NCBI RefSeq assembly: GCF_003693445.1
Contig: NZ_RFAR01000023.1
Location: forward strand, 1-64,000
Length of the DNA stretch: 64,000 bases
Direction of reading: 5' to 3'
Source: Aquitalea palustris
GTDB taxonomy: Bacteria; Pseudomonadota; Gammaproteobacteria; Burkholderiales; Chromobacteriaceae
The notes under the pieces are model-generated. The model did no database searches, was not told the origin of the DNA, and saw only the letters and a list, made by a program, of their open reading frames with translations. Position 1 is the stretch's first letter; each line of letters begins with the position of its first letter. Shown here piece by piece: positions 47,305 through 56,178 of this stretch. Made by a program: the position numbers and the translations under genes.

Positions 47305-47979
47305 ATGAAACCGTTTTTCCGCCTTGCCTGCGCCATGGTCGCCATGAGCGCGCTCAGCCACACAGCCATCGCCGAGGAAAACCAGCAACACTTGTTCAAT
47401 CTGCCGCCGGAAGCCTTCCAGCCCAATCCCAAAGTGCCCGGCCAGATGCTTTATCTCAAGCCAGGCGCAGATCTCAAGCAGTACCACGCCATCATTCTCG
47501 AGCCCCTGTCATTTCTGGAGCGCCAACCCGACGGCAACTGGCAGCTGCTGGTCGCCGCCGAAAAAAACAAGATCGACCACTACTACCGCATGAGCATGGA
47601 AACCGCGCTGCGCAAGGAACACATCAAGGTGGTCACCGAGCCCGGGCCGGGCGTGGCCCGCCTGCGCGTGGCAGTAACCGGCTTCCAGCAGGACAAACCC
47701 GGCCTGGCCGTCAGCGACATCCTGCCGATCAAGGCCGCCTTCAACCTGGCGCGCTTCGCGACCGGCACCGATCCCTATCTGCTGAAAGTGTCTACCATGG
47801 GCCAGCTTGACGACTCGCAGGATCACACCTTGCTGGCTGGTGGCGTCAACCTGCTGGAAAACCCGGGCAGCAAGACCAAGGACGAAGCCATCACTGCCGA
47901 GCTGCTGAAAAAGATGATCAACAACTGGACCGCCAAGAACGCGCGCCAGCTGGCCCACGCGCTGTCACCGGCCAAGTGA
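47305..47979 (+). CDS. DUF3313 family exported protein
   Basis: This 224-residue protein has a signal peptide (ACAMVAMSALSHTAIA, cut near residue 23). The body matches DUF3313: YHAIILEPLSFL, MSMETALRKEHIKVVTEPGPGVARLRVAVTGF. The lipobox Cys seen in many family members is absent. The function is unknown. It is divergent from the mltG operon. Confidence 0.82.
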   Translation: MKPFFRLACAMVAMSALSHTAIAEENQQHLFNLPPEAFQPNPKVPGQMLYLKPGADLKQYHAIILEPLSFLERQPDGNWQLLVAAEKNKIDHYYRMSMETALRKEHIKVVTEPGPGVARLRVAVTGFQQDKPGLAVSDILPIKAAFNLARFATGTDPYLLKVSTMGQLDDSQDHTLLAGGVNLLENPGSKTKDEAITAELLKKMINNWTAKNARQLAHALSPAK

Positions 47980-48135
47980 TCGCATCAGGAACAAACTTTG
48001 ACAAGCGCTGTAACAATCCGTAATGGATAATTTTTGTCATGTGTTTTATGGTAGTTTGCCTGAGGCCGGTTTTTCACCCTCAACGCCGGCCGGCAAGCCG
48101 GGAATATCTCCCGCCCAACATAAAAGGAACCTGCA

Positions 48136-48405
48136 ATGCGCAAATTCGTGATGATGGCACTGTTGACCCTGGCCACTGCCAATGTCGCTCTGGCTGCAGA
48201 CGCCAGCTGTGATGCCAAGGCGGCCGAGAAAAAACTGGCTGGCGCCGCCAAGACCAGCTTCCTGAAGAAATGTGAAAAAGACAGCAAGGCTGCCGCACCG
48301 CAAGCCATGTGTGAAGGCAAGGCCGCCGACAAGAAACTGGCTGGCGCTGCCAAGAACAGCTTTGTGAAGAAATGCGTGAAGGATTCCGCTTCCGCAGCCA
48401 AATAA
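48136..48405 (+). CDS. PsiF-repeat periplasmic protein
   Basis: This 89-residue protein has a signal peptide (MRKFVMMALLTLATANVALA) and two tandem PsiF-type repeats, each starting and ending in Cys: CDAKAAEKKLAGAAKTSFLKKC-like unit one and CEGKAADKKLAGAAKNSFVKKC-like unit two. The repeats are nearly identical at protein level and very similar at DNA level, indicating a recent internal duplication or homogenisation. E. coli PsiF is phosphate-starvation induced and of unknown role. An AT-rich segment precedes the gene. Confidence 0.85.
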   Translation: MRKFVMMALLTLATANVALAADASCDAKAAEKKLAGAAKTSFLKKCEKDSKAAAPQAMCEGKAADKKLAGAAKNSFVKKCVKDSASAAK

Positions 48406-48412
48406 GCAGTCA

Positions 48413-48433
48413 GGCGGGCTGTTCCAGCCCGCC
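48413..48433 (+). terminator. Hairpin 3' of the PsiF-repeat gene
   Basis: GGCGGGCT and AGCCCGCC form an 8-bp stem with a 5-nt loop, 7 nt past the stop codon. No T run follows, so it may be a weak or Rho-assisted terminator. Confidence 0.45.
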
Positions 48434-48540
48434 ACTCCTACTCACGTCCCCGCAGCCCGCCACTCCACACTCTCCCAGTCTCCCGCTTGCCTCCTGTGCC
48501 AACACACGGCAAAATACATCGGATGATTGGATGAATAACC

Positions 48541-49245
48541 ATGACCATGACAAAACTGACACAAAGCAAGCGTTCACTGGTTGATCTGGCGCTGGAGGAA
48601 CTGGGCCAGCGGCTGACCAGCGGCATATGGGCCGTGGGCAGCCGTATTCCCACCGAGCCGGAGCTGGCCGAGCAACTGGGCATCAGCCGCAATACCGTGC
48701 GCGAAGCGGTCCGGGTCTTGCTGTATGCCGGCCTGCTGGAAGTCCGCCAGGGCGACGGCACCTATGTCCGTGCCATCACCAGCCCGGCCGAGGCCATGCG
48801 CAGCATCAGCCGGGCCAGCCTGCGCGAGCAGCTGGAAGTACGGGCGGTGCTGGAGGAAAGCACCGCCAGGCTGGCAGCCCTGCGCGCCGATGAGCAGGAC
48901 ATTGCCCAGATTGAACGCTGCCTGGCGGTACGCGGCGAACAGCAGCAGTACCAAAACGCCGACGACTTCATTGCCCGCGATCTGGACTTTCATCTGGCCA
49001 TTGCCGATGCCTGCGGCAACGCGGCACTGGCCGAGCTGTACCGCTATTTCTCGCGCACGGTGCAACTGGGCATCCAGTTCTCCATTCAGGACGAGGCGCT
49101 GCCCGATCCCGACCTGGCCTCGCATCAGGCCATTGTCACCGCCATTCGCAATCGCGATGCAGCCGCTGCCGCCCAGGCTGCCGCCGCAGTTACCGGCCCG
49201 CTATTGCAGGCACTGGATACCTTGCTGCCACCCAGTGCAGGCTGA
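48541..49245 (+). CDS. GntR-family regulator (FadR/FCD subfamily)
   Basis: This 234-residue protein has a GntR winged helix (LTSGIWAVGSRIPTEPELAEQ, SRNTVREAVRVLLYAGLLEVRQGDGTYV split by a turn) and an all-helical FCD effector domain. The FCD metal-ligand Asp/His pattern appears in DLDFHLAIADACGN and SHQAIVTAI. It lies 33 bp before a CynX/NimT-type transporter gene on the same strand, which it probably regulates. Confidence 0.9.
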   Translation: MTMTKLTQSKRSLVDLALEELGQRLTSGIWAVGSRIPTEPELAEQLGISRNTVREAVRVLLYAGLLEVRQGDGTYVRAITSPAEAMRSISRASLREQLEVRAVLEESTARLAALRADEQDIAQIERCLAVRGEQQQYQNADDFIARDLDFHLAIADACGNAALAELYRYFSRTVQLGIQFSIQDEALPDPDLASHQAIVTAIRNRDAAAAAQAAAAVTGPLLQALDTLLPPSAG

Positions 49246-49278
49246 TTGCCACACACTCAACTCCAATAAAAGAACATC

Positions 49279-50553
49279 ATGTCCCGCACTACTCACTCTG
49301 CGCCGCCCAGTCTGGCGGACGAACTGCTGATCGACGCCGAAATCGATGATGATGGTGTACAGCAGGCCCCCGTACCCACGACCCCACGCTGGCTGCTGGT
49401 GCTGGGCCTGGTGCTGATCGGCATCAATCTGCGCCCCGCCCTGTCCAGCCTGGCCCCGGTATTGGGGCAGATCAAAACCGAAATCGGCATTTCCGCCACC
49501 ATGGCCGGCCTGCTCACCACGCTGCCGGTACTGTGCCTGGGGCTGTTTGGCCCGCTGGCACCGCAACTGGCGCGCCGCTTTGGCAGCGAGCGCAGCATTG
49601 CCGCCGTGCTATTGCTGCTGGCGGCCGGCATCGCCCTGCGCAGCCAGCTTGGCCTGCACGGCCTGCTGCTGGGCTCGTTGCTGTCCGGTGCCGCCATCGG
49701 CATGATCGGCGTGCTGCTGCCAGGCATCGTCAAACGCGACTTTCCGCAGCAGGCCGGCCTGATGACCGGCGTTTACACCATGGCCCTCTGCCTGGGTGCG
49801 GCGCTGGCCGCCGGCGCCACCGTGCCGCTGGATCACCTGTTTGGTCAACGCTGGCAGGCGGCCTTGGCCTTCTGGGCCATCCCGGCCCTGCTGGCTTTCG
49901 CGGTGTGGTGGCCACAACTGGGCCAGGGGCAGCAGCAACATGCCGGCCACTGGCAGGTCAGCGGCCTGTGGCGTGAAGCACTGGCCTGGCAGGTCACCGC
50001 CTATATGGGCCTGCAGTCTTCGCTGTCCTACATCGTATTTGGCTGGATGCCGTCGATTCTGATCGAACGCGGGCTGTCGCCGCTGGATGCCGGCCTGATG
50101 ATGTCGCTGTCCATCATGGTGCAGGTGATTGCCTCGCTGGGCGTGCCATTGCTGGCGCAGCGCTGCCCGGATCAACGCCTGCCCATCGCCTGCGTGATGA
50201 CGCTGACGCTGGCCGGCCTGCTGGGCATGCTGTATGCCCCGCCAAGCCAGCTATGGCTGTGGGCGGTGCTGCTGGGCATAGGTCAGGGTGGTGCATTCAG
50301 CATGGCGCTCAGCCTGCTGGTACTGCGCTCACCGGACAGCCACGTAGCGGCTCACCTCTCGGGCATGGCCCAGGGGGTGGGCTATACCATTGCTGCCTGC
50401 GGCCCGCTGGCGGCCGGCATCATCCATGATGTGGCCGGCAACTGGGCTCCGGTGGGCTGGCTGTTTGGTGGCATTGCCGGCGCAGCCTTGTGCTTCGGCC
50501 TGCTGGCAGGCCGCCAGCGTCTGGTCAGGGCCAGGGCGGTACGGCTGGACTGA
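49279..50553 (+). CDS. CynX/NimT-family MFS transporter
   Basis: This 424-residue, 12-helix transporter has the subfamily signature LIGINLRPALSSLAPVLGQI in the first helix and LPVLCLGLFGPLAPQLARRFG around the MFS motif A loop. Family members export cyanate (CynX) or 2-nitroimidazole (NimT/YeaN). The natural substrate is unknown. It is cotranscribed with the GntR regulator upstream. Confidence 0.87.
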   Translation: MSRTTHSAPPSLADELLIDAEIDDDGVQQAPVPTTPRWLLVLGLVLIGINLRPALSSLAPVLGQIKTEIGISATMAGLLTTLPVLCLGLFGPLAPQLARRFGSERSIAAVLLLLAAGIALRSQLGLHGLLLGSLLSGAAIGMIGVLLPGIVKRDFPQQAGLMTGVYTMALCLGAALAAGATVPLDHLFGQRWQAALAFWAIPALLAFAVWWPQLGQGQQQHAGHWQVSGLWREALAWQVTAYMGLQSSLSYIVFGWMPSILIERGLSPLDAGLMMSLSIMVQVIASLGVPLLAQRCPDQRLPIACVMTLTLAGLLGMLYAPPSQLWLWAVLLGIGQGGAFSMALSLLVLRSPDSHVAAHLSGMAQGVGYTIAACGPLAAGIIHDVAGNWAPVGWLFGGIAGAALCFGLLAGRQRLVRARAVRLD

Positions 50554-50567
50554 GGCCGGGCAGGCTA

Positions 50568-51092
50568 CTAGGCCTGCGGCCGGGCCACTACGCCATAACG
50601 CTGCCACAAGGCCGGCAGGGTGTGCAGGCTGAGCGGCAGCGGATGGCTGTCCAGTTGCAAGGTGGCGGGCAGCCGTGCGGTATCGCCATCCCATTCTGCG
50701 AGGCCGGCAGCGGCCACCGCAGCCAGATCGCGGTCGTCCACTACCGCCAGTTCGCCGGCAATCTCGATGAACAGCTGGCCTTCGGGTGTCATGAAAGCGG
50801 CACGGGCCTGCACATCGTCATCGCAGGGCAGTGTCTGCCATGCACCATCGACCAGCCGCGCAACCAGCGGTGCGGCATCCAGGCTGACAAACACCTTTTG
50901 CGGGCCGTTCTGCACATAGTAGCGGCCCTGTGCATCGCGGCTGTAGTTGCGGTTGAAGAAGGCCACCATGCCTTCGTGGCTCAGCCGCTCATCACGTATC
51001 CACCACTGCCCGCGTCCATCCAGCCGCAACCAGCCAAACACTGCCGGCACATTCGGCCACTTGGCCATGGCGGCCAAAACTTGCGTATCCAT
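50568..51092 (-). CDS. Conserved protein of unknown function
   Basis: This 174-residue cytosolic protein contains MAKWPNVPAVFGWLRLDGRG near the N-terminus, then FFNRNYSRDAQGRYYVQNGPQKVFVSLD. I recognise it as a conserved betaproteobacterial type but cannot name its family with certainty. There are no catalytic motifs, signal or membrane segments. It starts 48 bp after the ABC permease stop and may belong to that transcription unit. It converges with the transporter gene. Confidence 0.75.
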   Translation of the reverse strand: MDTQVLAAMAKWPNVPAVFGWLRLDGRGQWWIRDERLSHEGMVAFFNRNYSRDAQGRYYVQNGPQKVFVSLDAAPLVARLVDGAWQTLPCDDDVQARAAFMTPEGQLFIEIAGELAVVDDRDLAAVAAAGLAEWDGDTARLPATLQLDSHPLPLSLHTLPALWQRYGVVARPQA

Positions 51093-51140
51093 CTCTCCAC
51101 ACTCCTTGCGGGCTATCCTGCCCGCCTTGTTATGGGCTTG

Positions 51141-53627
51141 CTAACCGGCGCGCAAGATCGCCAGCGGCGAAGCGCGTGTTACCCGGCCAACCAGCGGCCA
51201 GCCCGCCAGTGTCACCACCACCACACCGCAAGTCATGCCGATGGGCAGCAGCCAGAAATTCATGCTCCAGGGCAGATTGAACAGCTTGCTGGCGGCAATG
51301 CCGCCAATGCCCATGGCCCCCAGCGCCGCCAGCAGGCCGGTGAATGCACCCAGCCAGGCCAGCTCGGCCACCACCACGGCCCGCAACTGCGCGCGTGAGG
51401 CCCCCAAGGCACGCATCAGCGCGATATCGGACAGCCGCTCGTCACGGGTGGCGGCCAGCGCCGCCCACAACACCAGCACACCGGCTGCCAGTGCCAGCAC
51501 GAACATGGCTTCGATGGCGCGGGTGAGCTTGTCCACCATGGCGCGCACCTCGGCCAGAATAGCGCTAACGTCAATGATGGTGATATTGGGGAAGGCCGCT
51601 ACCAGGCGATTGGCAAACTCCTCTTGCGCAGCGTCCAGCCGGAAACTGCTGATCCAGCTAGCCGGCTGCTGCTGTAACAGCGAAGGCGGTGCCAGCACGA
51701 AGAAATTCACCCGGAAGCTGTCCCAGGCCACGGCGCGCAAGCTGGTGACGCGGGCGCGATAAGTGCTGCCGCCGATATCAAAGGCCAGCGTATCCCCCAG
51801 CCGGATACCCAGCGTGCCGGCCAGCCCCTGCTCCACCGAAAACTGCGGCTTGGCCTTGCCCTGCCACCAGCTGCCCGCAACCAGCTGGTTGCCCTGCGGT
51901 AAATCATCACGCCATGACAGATTGAACTCGCGCTCGGCCAGGCGGCGGGCGCGCTCGTCTTGCAGCGCAGAGGGACGCAGCGGCTTGTCGTTGATGGCAA
52001 TCAGCCGGCCACGGATCATCGGTGACAGCTCTGGCTGCGGCAGCCCGGCCACGGCAAAGCGGTCGAGCAATGCCGCGCGCTGATTCTGCTGGATATTGAT
52101 AACGAACTTGTTGGGTGCATCCGGCGGAATGCTGTGTTGCCAGGCGGCGATCAAATCGTCCCGCACCACAGTCAGTGTCAGCAAGGCCATGATGCCCACC
52201 GCCAGCGCCACGATCTGCACGATGGCCAGCCAGGGGCGGCGCGCCAGATTGGCCACGCCGTAGCGCCAGCCCGTGCGCGGCGCAGACGGCAGCCGCCGCA
52301 ACAGCCACAGCATGCCCCAGGCCAGCGCCGCCACCCCGGAGAAAAAGCCGGCCATGCCGGCCAGCAACCAGGCCGCCAGCCTGGCATCGTCCATTTGCCA
52401 GGCGGCCAGCGCCAACAAGGCCAGCACTGCAGCCAGTGGCGCCAGCAGATTGCTGCGCAACAACACCACATCGTTGCGCAGTACCGCCAGTGGCGAGACA
52501 TTGCGAATGGCCAGCAGCGGCGGCAAGGCCAGGCCGGCCAGCAATAGCAAGGAAGAGGCCGGACCCAGCAGCCAGCTATGCCAGCCGGGGTCAGGCAGGA
52601 CTTCACCGACAAAACGGCTGCTCAGCTGCATCAGCCCCAGCTGCACGGCATAACCGGCCAGCGCCCCCAGTGCGCCGCTGAGCAAGCCCAGCAGCAAGAA
52701 CAGGCAGACAAACAGCCCCAATACCTCGGACGAGGTCAGCCCCATGCAGCGCAACACCGCCACCGGTTGCCAGTGGCGCGCCAGATAGCGCCGTACCGCC
52801 AGCGCCACGGCAGCGGCCGCCAGCGCCACGGTCAGCATGGCGGTCAGACCAAGGAAACGGCGTGCCCGCTCCAGCGCCGTGCGGATTTCCGGGCGGGCTT
52901 CTTCCACATTCTCCAGCCGGCTACCAGCAGGCAGATGCTGGCCCAGCCACTGGCGAAAGGCGCTGACCTGCCGGTCGTCCCCGGCCAGCATCAAGCGCCA
53001 GCGGGCACGGCTGCCTTCCTGGATCAAGCCGGTGGCGGCCAGGTCGGCACTATTGAACATCAGCCGTGGCACAAAGTTGTACAGGTCCATCGCCCCGTCC
53101 GGCTCACGCAGGATTTCCCCGCTGAGCAGCAGCGAAGTATTGCCGACACTGATGCGATCACCCAGCTTCAGCCCCAGCTTGCGCAGCAGGCGGGCATCGG
53201 CCCATGCCGTGCCGGCCGCCGGGTGCAGCACGCCTGTGCTTGGCTGTCCGTCCACACCACGCAGGGTAATTTCACCGCGTAGCGGATAACTGTTGCTGAC
53301 CGCCTTGTAGGTGGCCAGCGTGGCCTGGCCCTGGGCAAACACCATGGAGGGGAAACTGATATTGTCGGCCAGTTGCAGCCCACGCCGCTGGGCCTCCTGG
53401 CGAATGGCCGCCGGCGCCGGCTGGTTGCCATTGAGCACCAGATCAGCCGCCAGCAACTGGGTGGCCTGGGTGGTTAGCGCGCGTTCGACCCGGTCGGAAA
53501 AAAAGCTCACGCTGGTCAGCGCCGTCACCGCCACCAGCAGCGCCAGCGCCAGAATGGTCAGTTCGCCCGAAACGATTTCGCGCCGCACAAAGCGTGCGGC
53601 CAGCAGCAGACGGCTCCACCAGCTCAT
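51141..53627 (-). CDS. FtsX-like ABC permease, YbbP type
   Basis: This 828-residue inner-membrane protein has an N-terminal helix, a large periplasmic region, and two FtsX/MacB_PCD helix bundles (first core VALAAAAVALAVRRYLARHW, last core MFVLALAAGVLVLWAALAATRDERLSDIALMRALGAS split here). The length matches E. coli YbbP. With the YbbA-like ATPase, which its start overlaps by 4 bp, it forms a mechanotransmission-type ABC complex of unknown substrate, possibly for lipid or lysophospholipid handling together with TesA. Confidence 0.88.
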   Translation of the reverse strand: MSWWSRLLLAARFVRREIVSGELTILALALLVAVTALTSVSFFSDRVERALTTQATQLLAADLVLNGNQPAPAAIRQEAQRRGLQLADNISFPSMVFAQGQATLATYKAVSNSYPLRGEITLRGVDGQPSTGVLHPAAGTAWADARLLRKLGLKLGDRISVGNTSLLLSGEILREPDGAMDLYNFVPRLMFNSADLAATGLIQEGSRARWRLMLAGDDRQVSAFRQWLGQHLPAGSRLENVEEARPEIRTALERARRFLGLTAMLTVALAAAAVALAVRRYLARHWQPVAVLRCMGLTSSEVLGLFVCLFLLLGLLSGALGALAGYAVQLGLMQLSSRFVGEVLPDPGWHSWLLGPASSLLLLAGLALPPLLAIRNVSPLAVLRNDVVLLRSNLLAPLAAVLALLALAAWQMDDARLAAWLLAGMAGFFSGVAALAWGMLWLLRRLPSAPRTGWRYGVANLARRPWLAIVQIVALAVGIMALLTLTVVRDDLIAAWQHSIPPDAPNKFVINIQQNQRAALLDRFAVAGLPQPELSPMIRGRLIAINDKPLRPSALQDERARRLAEREFNLSWRDDLPQGNQLVAGSWWQGKAKPQFSVEQGLAGTLGIRLGDTLAFDIGGSTYRARVTSLRAVAWDSFRVNFFVLAPPSLLQQQPASWISSFRLDAAQEEFANRLVAAFPNITIIDVSAILAEVRAMVDKLTRAIEAMFVLALAAGVLVLWAALAATRDERLSDIALMRALGASRAQLRAVVVAELAWLGAFTGLLAALGAMGIGGIAASKLFNLPWSMNFWLLPIGMTCGVVVVTLAGWPLVGRVTRASPLAILRAG

Positions 53628-54316
53628 GCCCGCGCTCCGTTCAGGCGGCCATCCACCAGGCGGTAAATGGCATCGCAGCGGCTGGCCAGCTCGTTATCGT
53701 GGGTCACCAACACCAGCGAGGTGTGTTGTTCGCTATTGAGCTGGAACAGCAGATCGATGATCTGGCGGCCGGTGGCCGCATCCAGATTGCCGGTTGGCTC
53801 ATCGGCAAACAGGATGCCCGGATGGATGGCAAAAGCCCGCGCCAGTGCCACGCGCTGCTGCTCGCCGCCGGACAGGTGGCGCGGATAGTGCCGCAAGCGC
53901 TGCCCCAGGCCGACATGCGACAACATCTGGCTGGCGCTGTCGCGTGCGTCCTTGCGCCCGGCCAGTTCCAGCGGCAGCATGACGTTTTCCAATGCCGTCA
54001 GTTGCGGCATCAGCTGGAAATTCTGGAAGACAAACCCCACCTTGTCTCTGCGCAGCAACGCCCTGCCGTCTTCATTGAGCCCAGCCAGCGACTGGCCGAA
54101 CAAGGCCACTTCGCCGCTGCTGGGCTGATCCAGCCCGGCCAGCAAGGACAGCAGGGTCGATTTGCCAGAGCCGGAAGCCCCGACGATTGCCACACTCTCG
54201 CCCGGGCCTACGCTCAGGCTGGCCGCCTGCAGAATATTCAGCGGCTCGCCGTTAAACACCACCTGTTTGGCCAGATTCTGCGCCGACAGCACTGCCTTGT
54301 TATCGATTGGAGTCAT
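53624..54316 (-). CDS. ABC transporter ATP-binding protein, YbbA type
   Basis: This 230-residue ATPase has Walker A VGASGSGKSTLL, signature LSGGEQQRVALARAFA and Walker B ILFADEPTGNLD followed by the H-loop VLVTHDNELA; these are LolD/MacB-class motifs. The ATG at 54316 is preceded by AAGG. Its start codon abuts the tesA start codon in a CATATG, so the two divergent genes have no spacer. It overlaps the permease gene by 4 bp. Confidence 0.93.
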   Translation of the reverse strand: MTPIDNKAVLSAQNLAKQVVFNGEPLNILQAASLSVGPGESVAIVGASGSGKSTLLSLLAGLDQPSSGEVALFGQSLAGLNEDGRALLRRDKVGFVFQNFQLMPQLTALENVMLPLELAGRKDARDSASQMLSHVGLGQRLRHYPRHLSGGEQQRVALARAFAIHPGILFADEPTGNLDAATGRQIIDLLFQLNSEQHTSLVLVTHDNELASRCDAIYRLVDGRLNGARA

Positions 54317-54916
54317 ATGCCTTCTGCAATGGTCTACATTGTTCGCGTTCTGTGTGCCGCCCTGCTGGCGCTGCCGGCCTCTGCCGCCACCATTCTGGTG
54401 ATGGGGGACAGCCTGTCGGCAGGCTACGGACTGGCACCGGGCCAAGGCTGGGTCAGCCTGCTACAACAGGATCTGGAGCCACGACACCGGATTATCAATG
54501 CCAGCATCTCCGGCGAAACCAGCGATGGCGGCCTGACACGCCTGCCGGAGGCGCTGCGCCGCCACAAGCCGGATATCGTGATTCTGGAGCTGGGTGCCAA
54601 TGACGGCCTGCGCGGCCTGCCCCTGTCCCGGCTGCAGGACAATCTGCAACAGATGGTCAATCTGTCGCGCCGGGCAGCAGCGCGGGTAGTGCTGGTCGGC
54701 ATGGCGCTGCCCAGCAACTATGGCCCCCGCTACACTGCGGAGTTCCGCGCGGTATACGACAGCATCGCCAAACGCAACCAGCTGCCCTATGTGCCGCTGC
54801 TGGTGGCCGGCTTTGCCACGGACATCAGCAAGTTCCAGCCGGACGGCCTGCACCCGGTGGCCAGCGTGCAAGCCACCATGATGCACACGGTCAAGGCCAA
54901 ACTGCCACTGAAATAA
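54317..54916 (+). CDS. tesA: Arylesterase / acyl-CoA thioesterase I
   Basis: This 199-residue SGNH hydrolase has a signal peptide (IVRVLCAALLALPASA) and the four blocks: ILVMGDSLSAGYGL (nucleophile Ser), ASISGETSDGGL, LELGANDGLRGL and DGLHPVASVQ (Asp and His). TesA is periplasmic and has thioesterase, esterase and lysophospholipase activity. The start at 54317 follows GGAG by four bases; an in-frame ATG at 54329 has no ribosome site. It is divergent from ybbA-ybbP, as in E. coli. Confidence 0.92.
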   Translation: MPSAMVYIVRVLCAALLALPASAATILVMGDSLSAGYGLAPGQGWVSLLQQDLEPRHRIINASISGETSDGGLTRLPEALRRHKPDIVILELGANDGLRGLPLSRLQDNLQQMVNLSRRAAARVVLVGMALPSNYGPRYTAEFRAVYDSIAKRNQLPYVPLLVAGFATDISKFQPDGLHPVASVQATMMHTVKAKLPLK

Positions 54917-54921
54917 CGCGT

Positions 54922-56178
54922 CTAGCTGCTGCGGCTGAACCGCTCCAGCGCCGGCGCAGCCAGCATGCTGGCCAGACAGACCCGGTTGCGCCCCTGATGC
55001 TTGGCCGCATACAGGGCCATGTCGGCCAATTGCAGGCTGTGATTGACCGGGTCTGATGGCTGGCAGGCCACCACCCCGGCCGACATGGTCTGTTGCCAGC
55101 TGGCGGGCAACGCTTCCCAGCGTGCCGTGGCCAACCTGGCGCGGATGTCATCCAGCATGACGGCCAGCTCAGCCTCGGCCAGCCCGCCCGCCAGGATGAC
55201 AAACTCCTCGCCACCGTAACGGAACAGCTCCAGCCCCGGTGGCAGCAGGCTGGATAACTGCTGCACCAGTTGCTGCAATACCGCATCGCCCGCCTGATGG
55301 CCAAAGCTGTCATTCACCTGCTTGAAATGATCCAGATCCAGCATGGCCAGGGCCCACGTGCGGCCGCTGGCCATGCTGTCTGCCGCATGCGCATCCAGCT
55401 GACGGCGCAGGGCGCGCTGGTTGTAGCAGCCGGTCAGGGCATCGCACTCCAGCAAGCGCTGGCGTTCGGCAATCGCCTCGGTCAGTTCCCTTTGCTGTTG
55501 CTGCAGTTGTTCGCGCTTGACCGCAGATTGAACATGCAGCTCGACCAGACTTTCCATCATGCTCTGATTGGCATGTCGCAATTTGACAGTATCGAACAGT
55601 GTGCTGCGAAAACGACCGAGAAAACGCCACTGCACCAGCAGATAGAGCAGCAGGCCGGCTAGCACCATCTGCTCCAGCCGCTGGCCATGGACCAGCAGAC
55701 TGCATAGCGGATAAGCCCAGAAGGTGGCAAAAAACAGGGCGTGGATATCCCGGCAAGCGGCCACCATGATGCATAACAAGGCGAAAATGCCCGTCAGCCA
55801 CAGCAGCAGCAACAGGTGATAGGGATTGTCCAGCTGATGGGAGTCCATTACCCAGACAGTAGCGCCCCACAGCAGGCAATCGGCCAGCACGCAATCACGC
55901 ACCGCCGTGTAGTGCTGGAACACGCTGCCCGGATGCAGGTCGGCACGGCGAAAGCGGCGGATCACCCACCACAGCCGCCACTCGACCAGGCCAAACAGCA
56001 GCAACCACACCGCCAGATGCAGGGGCTGGGCATGCTGGTACATGATGGCAACCAGCATGGCCACGCCCCCGATCACCGCAGGAATCGAGCGATAGGCGAT
56101 GTCGATGAAGTAGCGCAGCAGATCGGCCTCTTCGCGCCAACCGGCCTGCTCTTGCAGTAAAGGGAGTGCCGGTTTCAT
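54922..56178 (-). CDS. Membrane diguanylate cyclase (GGEEF)
   Basis: This 418-residue protein has five or six N-terminal helices (about residues 30-200), a coiled-coil linker (REQLQQQQRELTEAIAERQR) and a GGDEF domain (about 245-400). The signature is FRYGGEEFVILAG, with LDLDHFKQVNDSFGHQAGD intact, so cyclase activity is expected. No RxxD inhibitory site is seen at the usual spacing. The start overlaps the preceding cyclase gene by 4 bp (ATGA). Confidence 0.9.
   Translation of the reverse strand: MKPALPLLQEQAGWREEADLLRYFIDIAYRSIPAVIGGVAMLVAIMYQHAQPLHLAVWLLLFGLVEWRLWWVIRRFRRADLHPGSVFQHYTAVRDCVLADCLLWGATVWVMDSHQLDNPYHLLLLLWLTGIFALLCIMVAACRDIHALFFATFWAYPLCSLLVHGQRLEQMVLAGLLLYLLVQWRFLGRFRSTLFDTVKLRHANQSMMESLVELHVQSAVKREQLQQQQRELTEAIAERQRLLECDALTGCYNQRALRRQLDAHAADSMASGRTWALAMLDLDHFKQVNDSFGHQAGDAVLQQLVQQLSSLLPPGLELFRYGGEEFVILAGGLAEAELAVMLDDIRARLATARWEALPASWQQTMSAGVVACQPSDPVNHSLQLADMALYAAKHQGRNRVCLASMLAAPALERFSRSS

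Noticed and set aside
53594-54316. Upstream in-frame extension that would make tesA 440 residues long
   Set aside because: The extension is antisense to the YbbA ATPase gene; the signal peptide and ribosome site place the tesA start at 54317.
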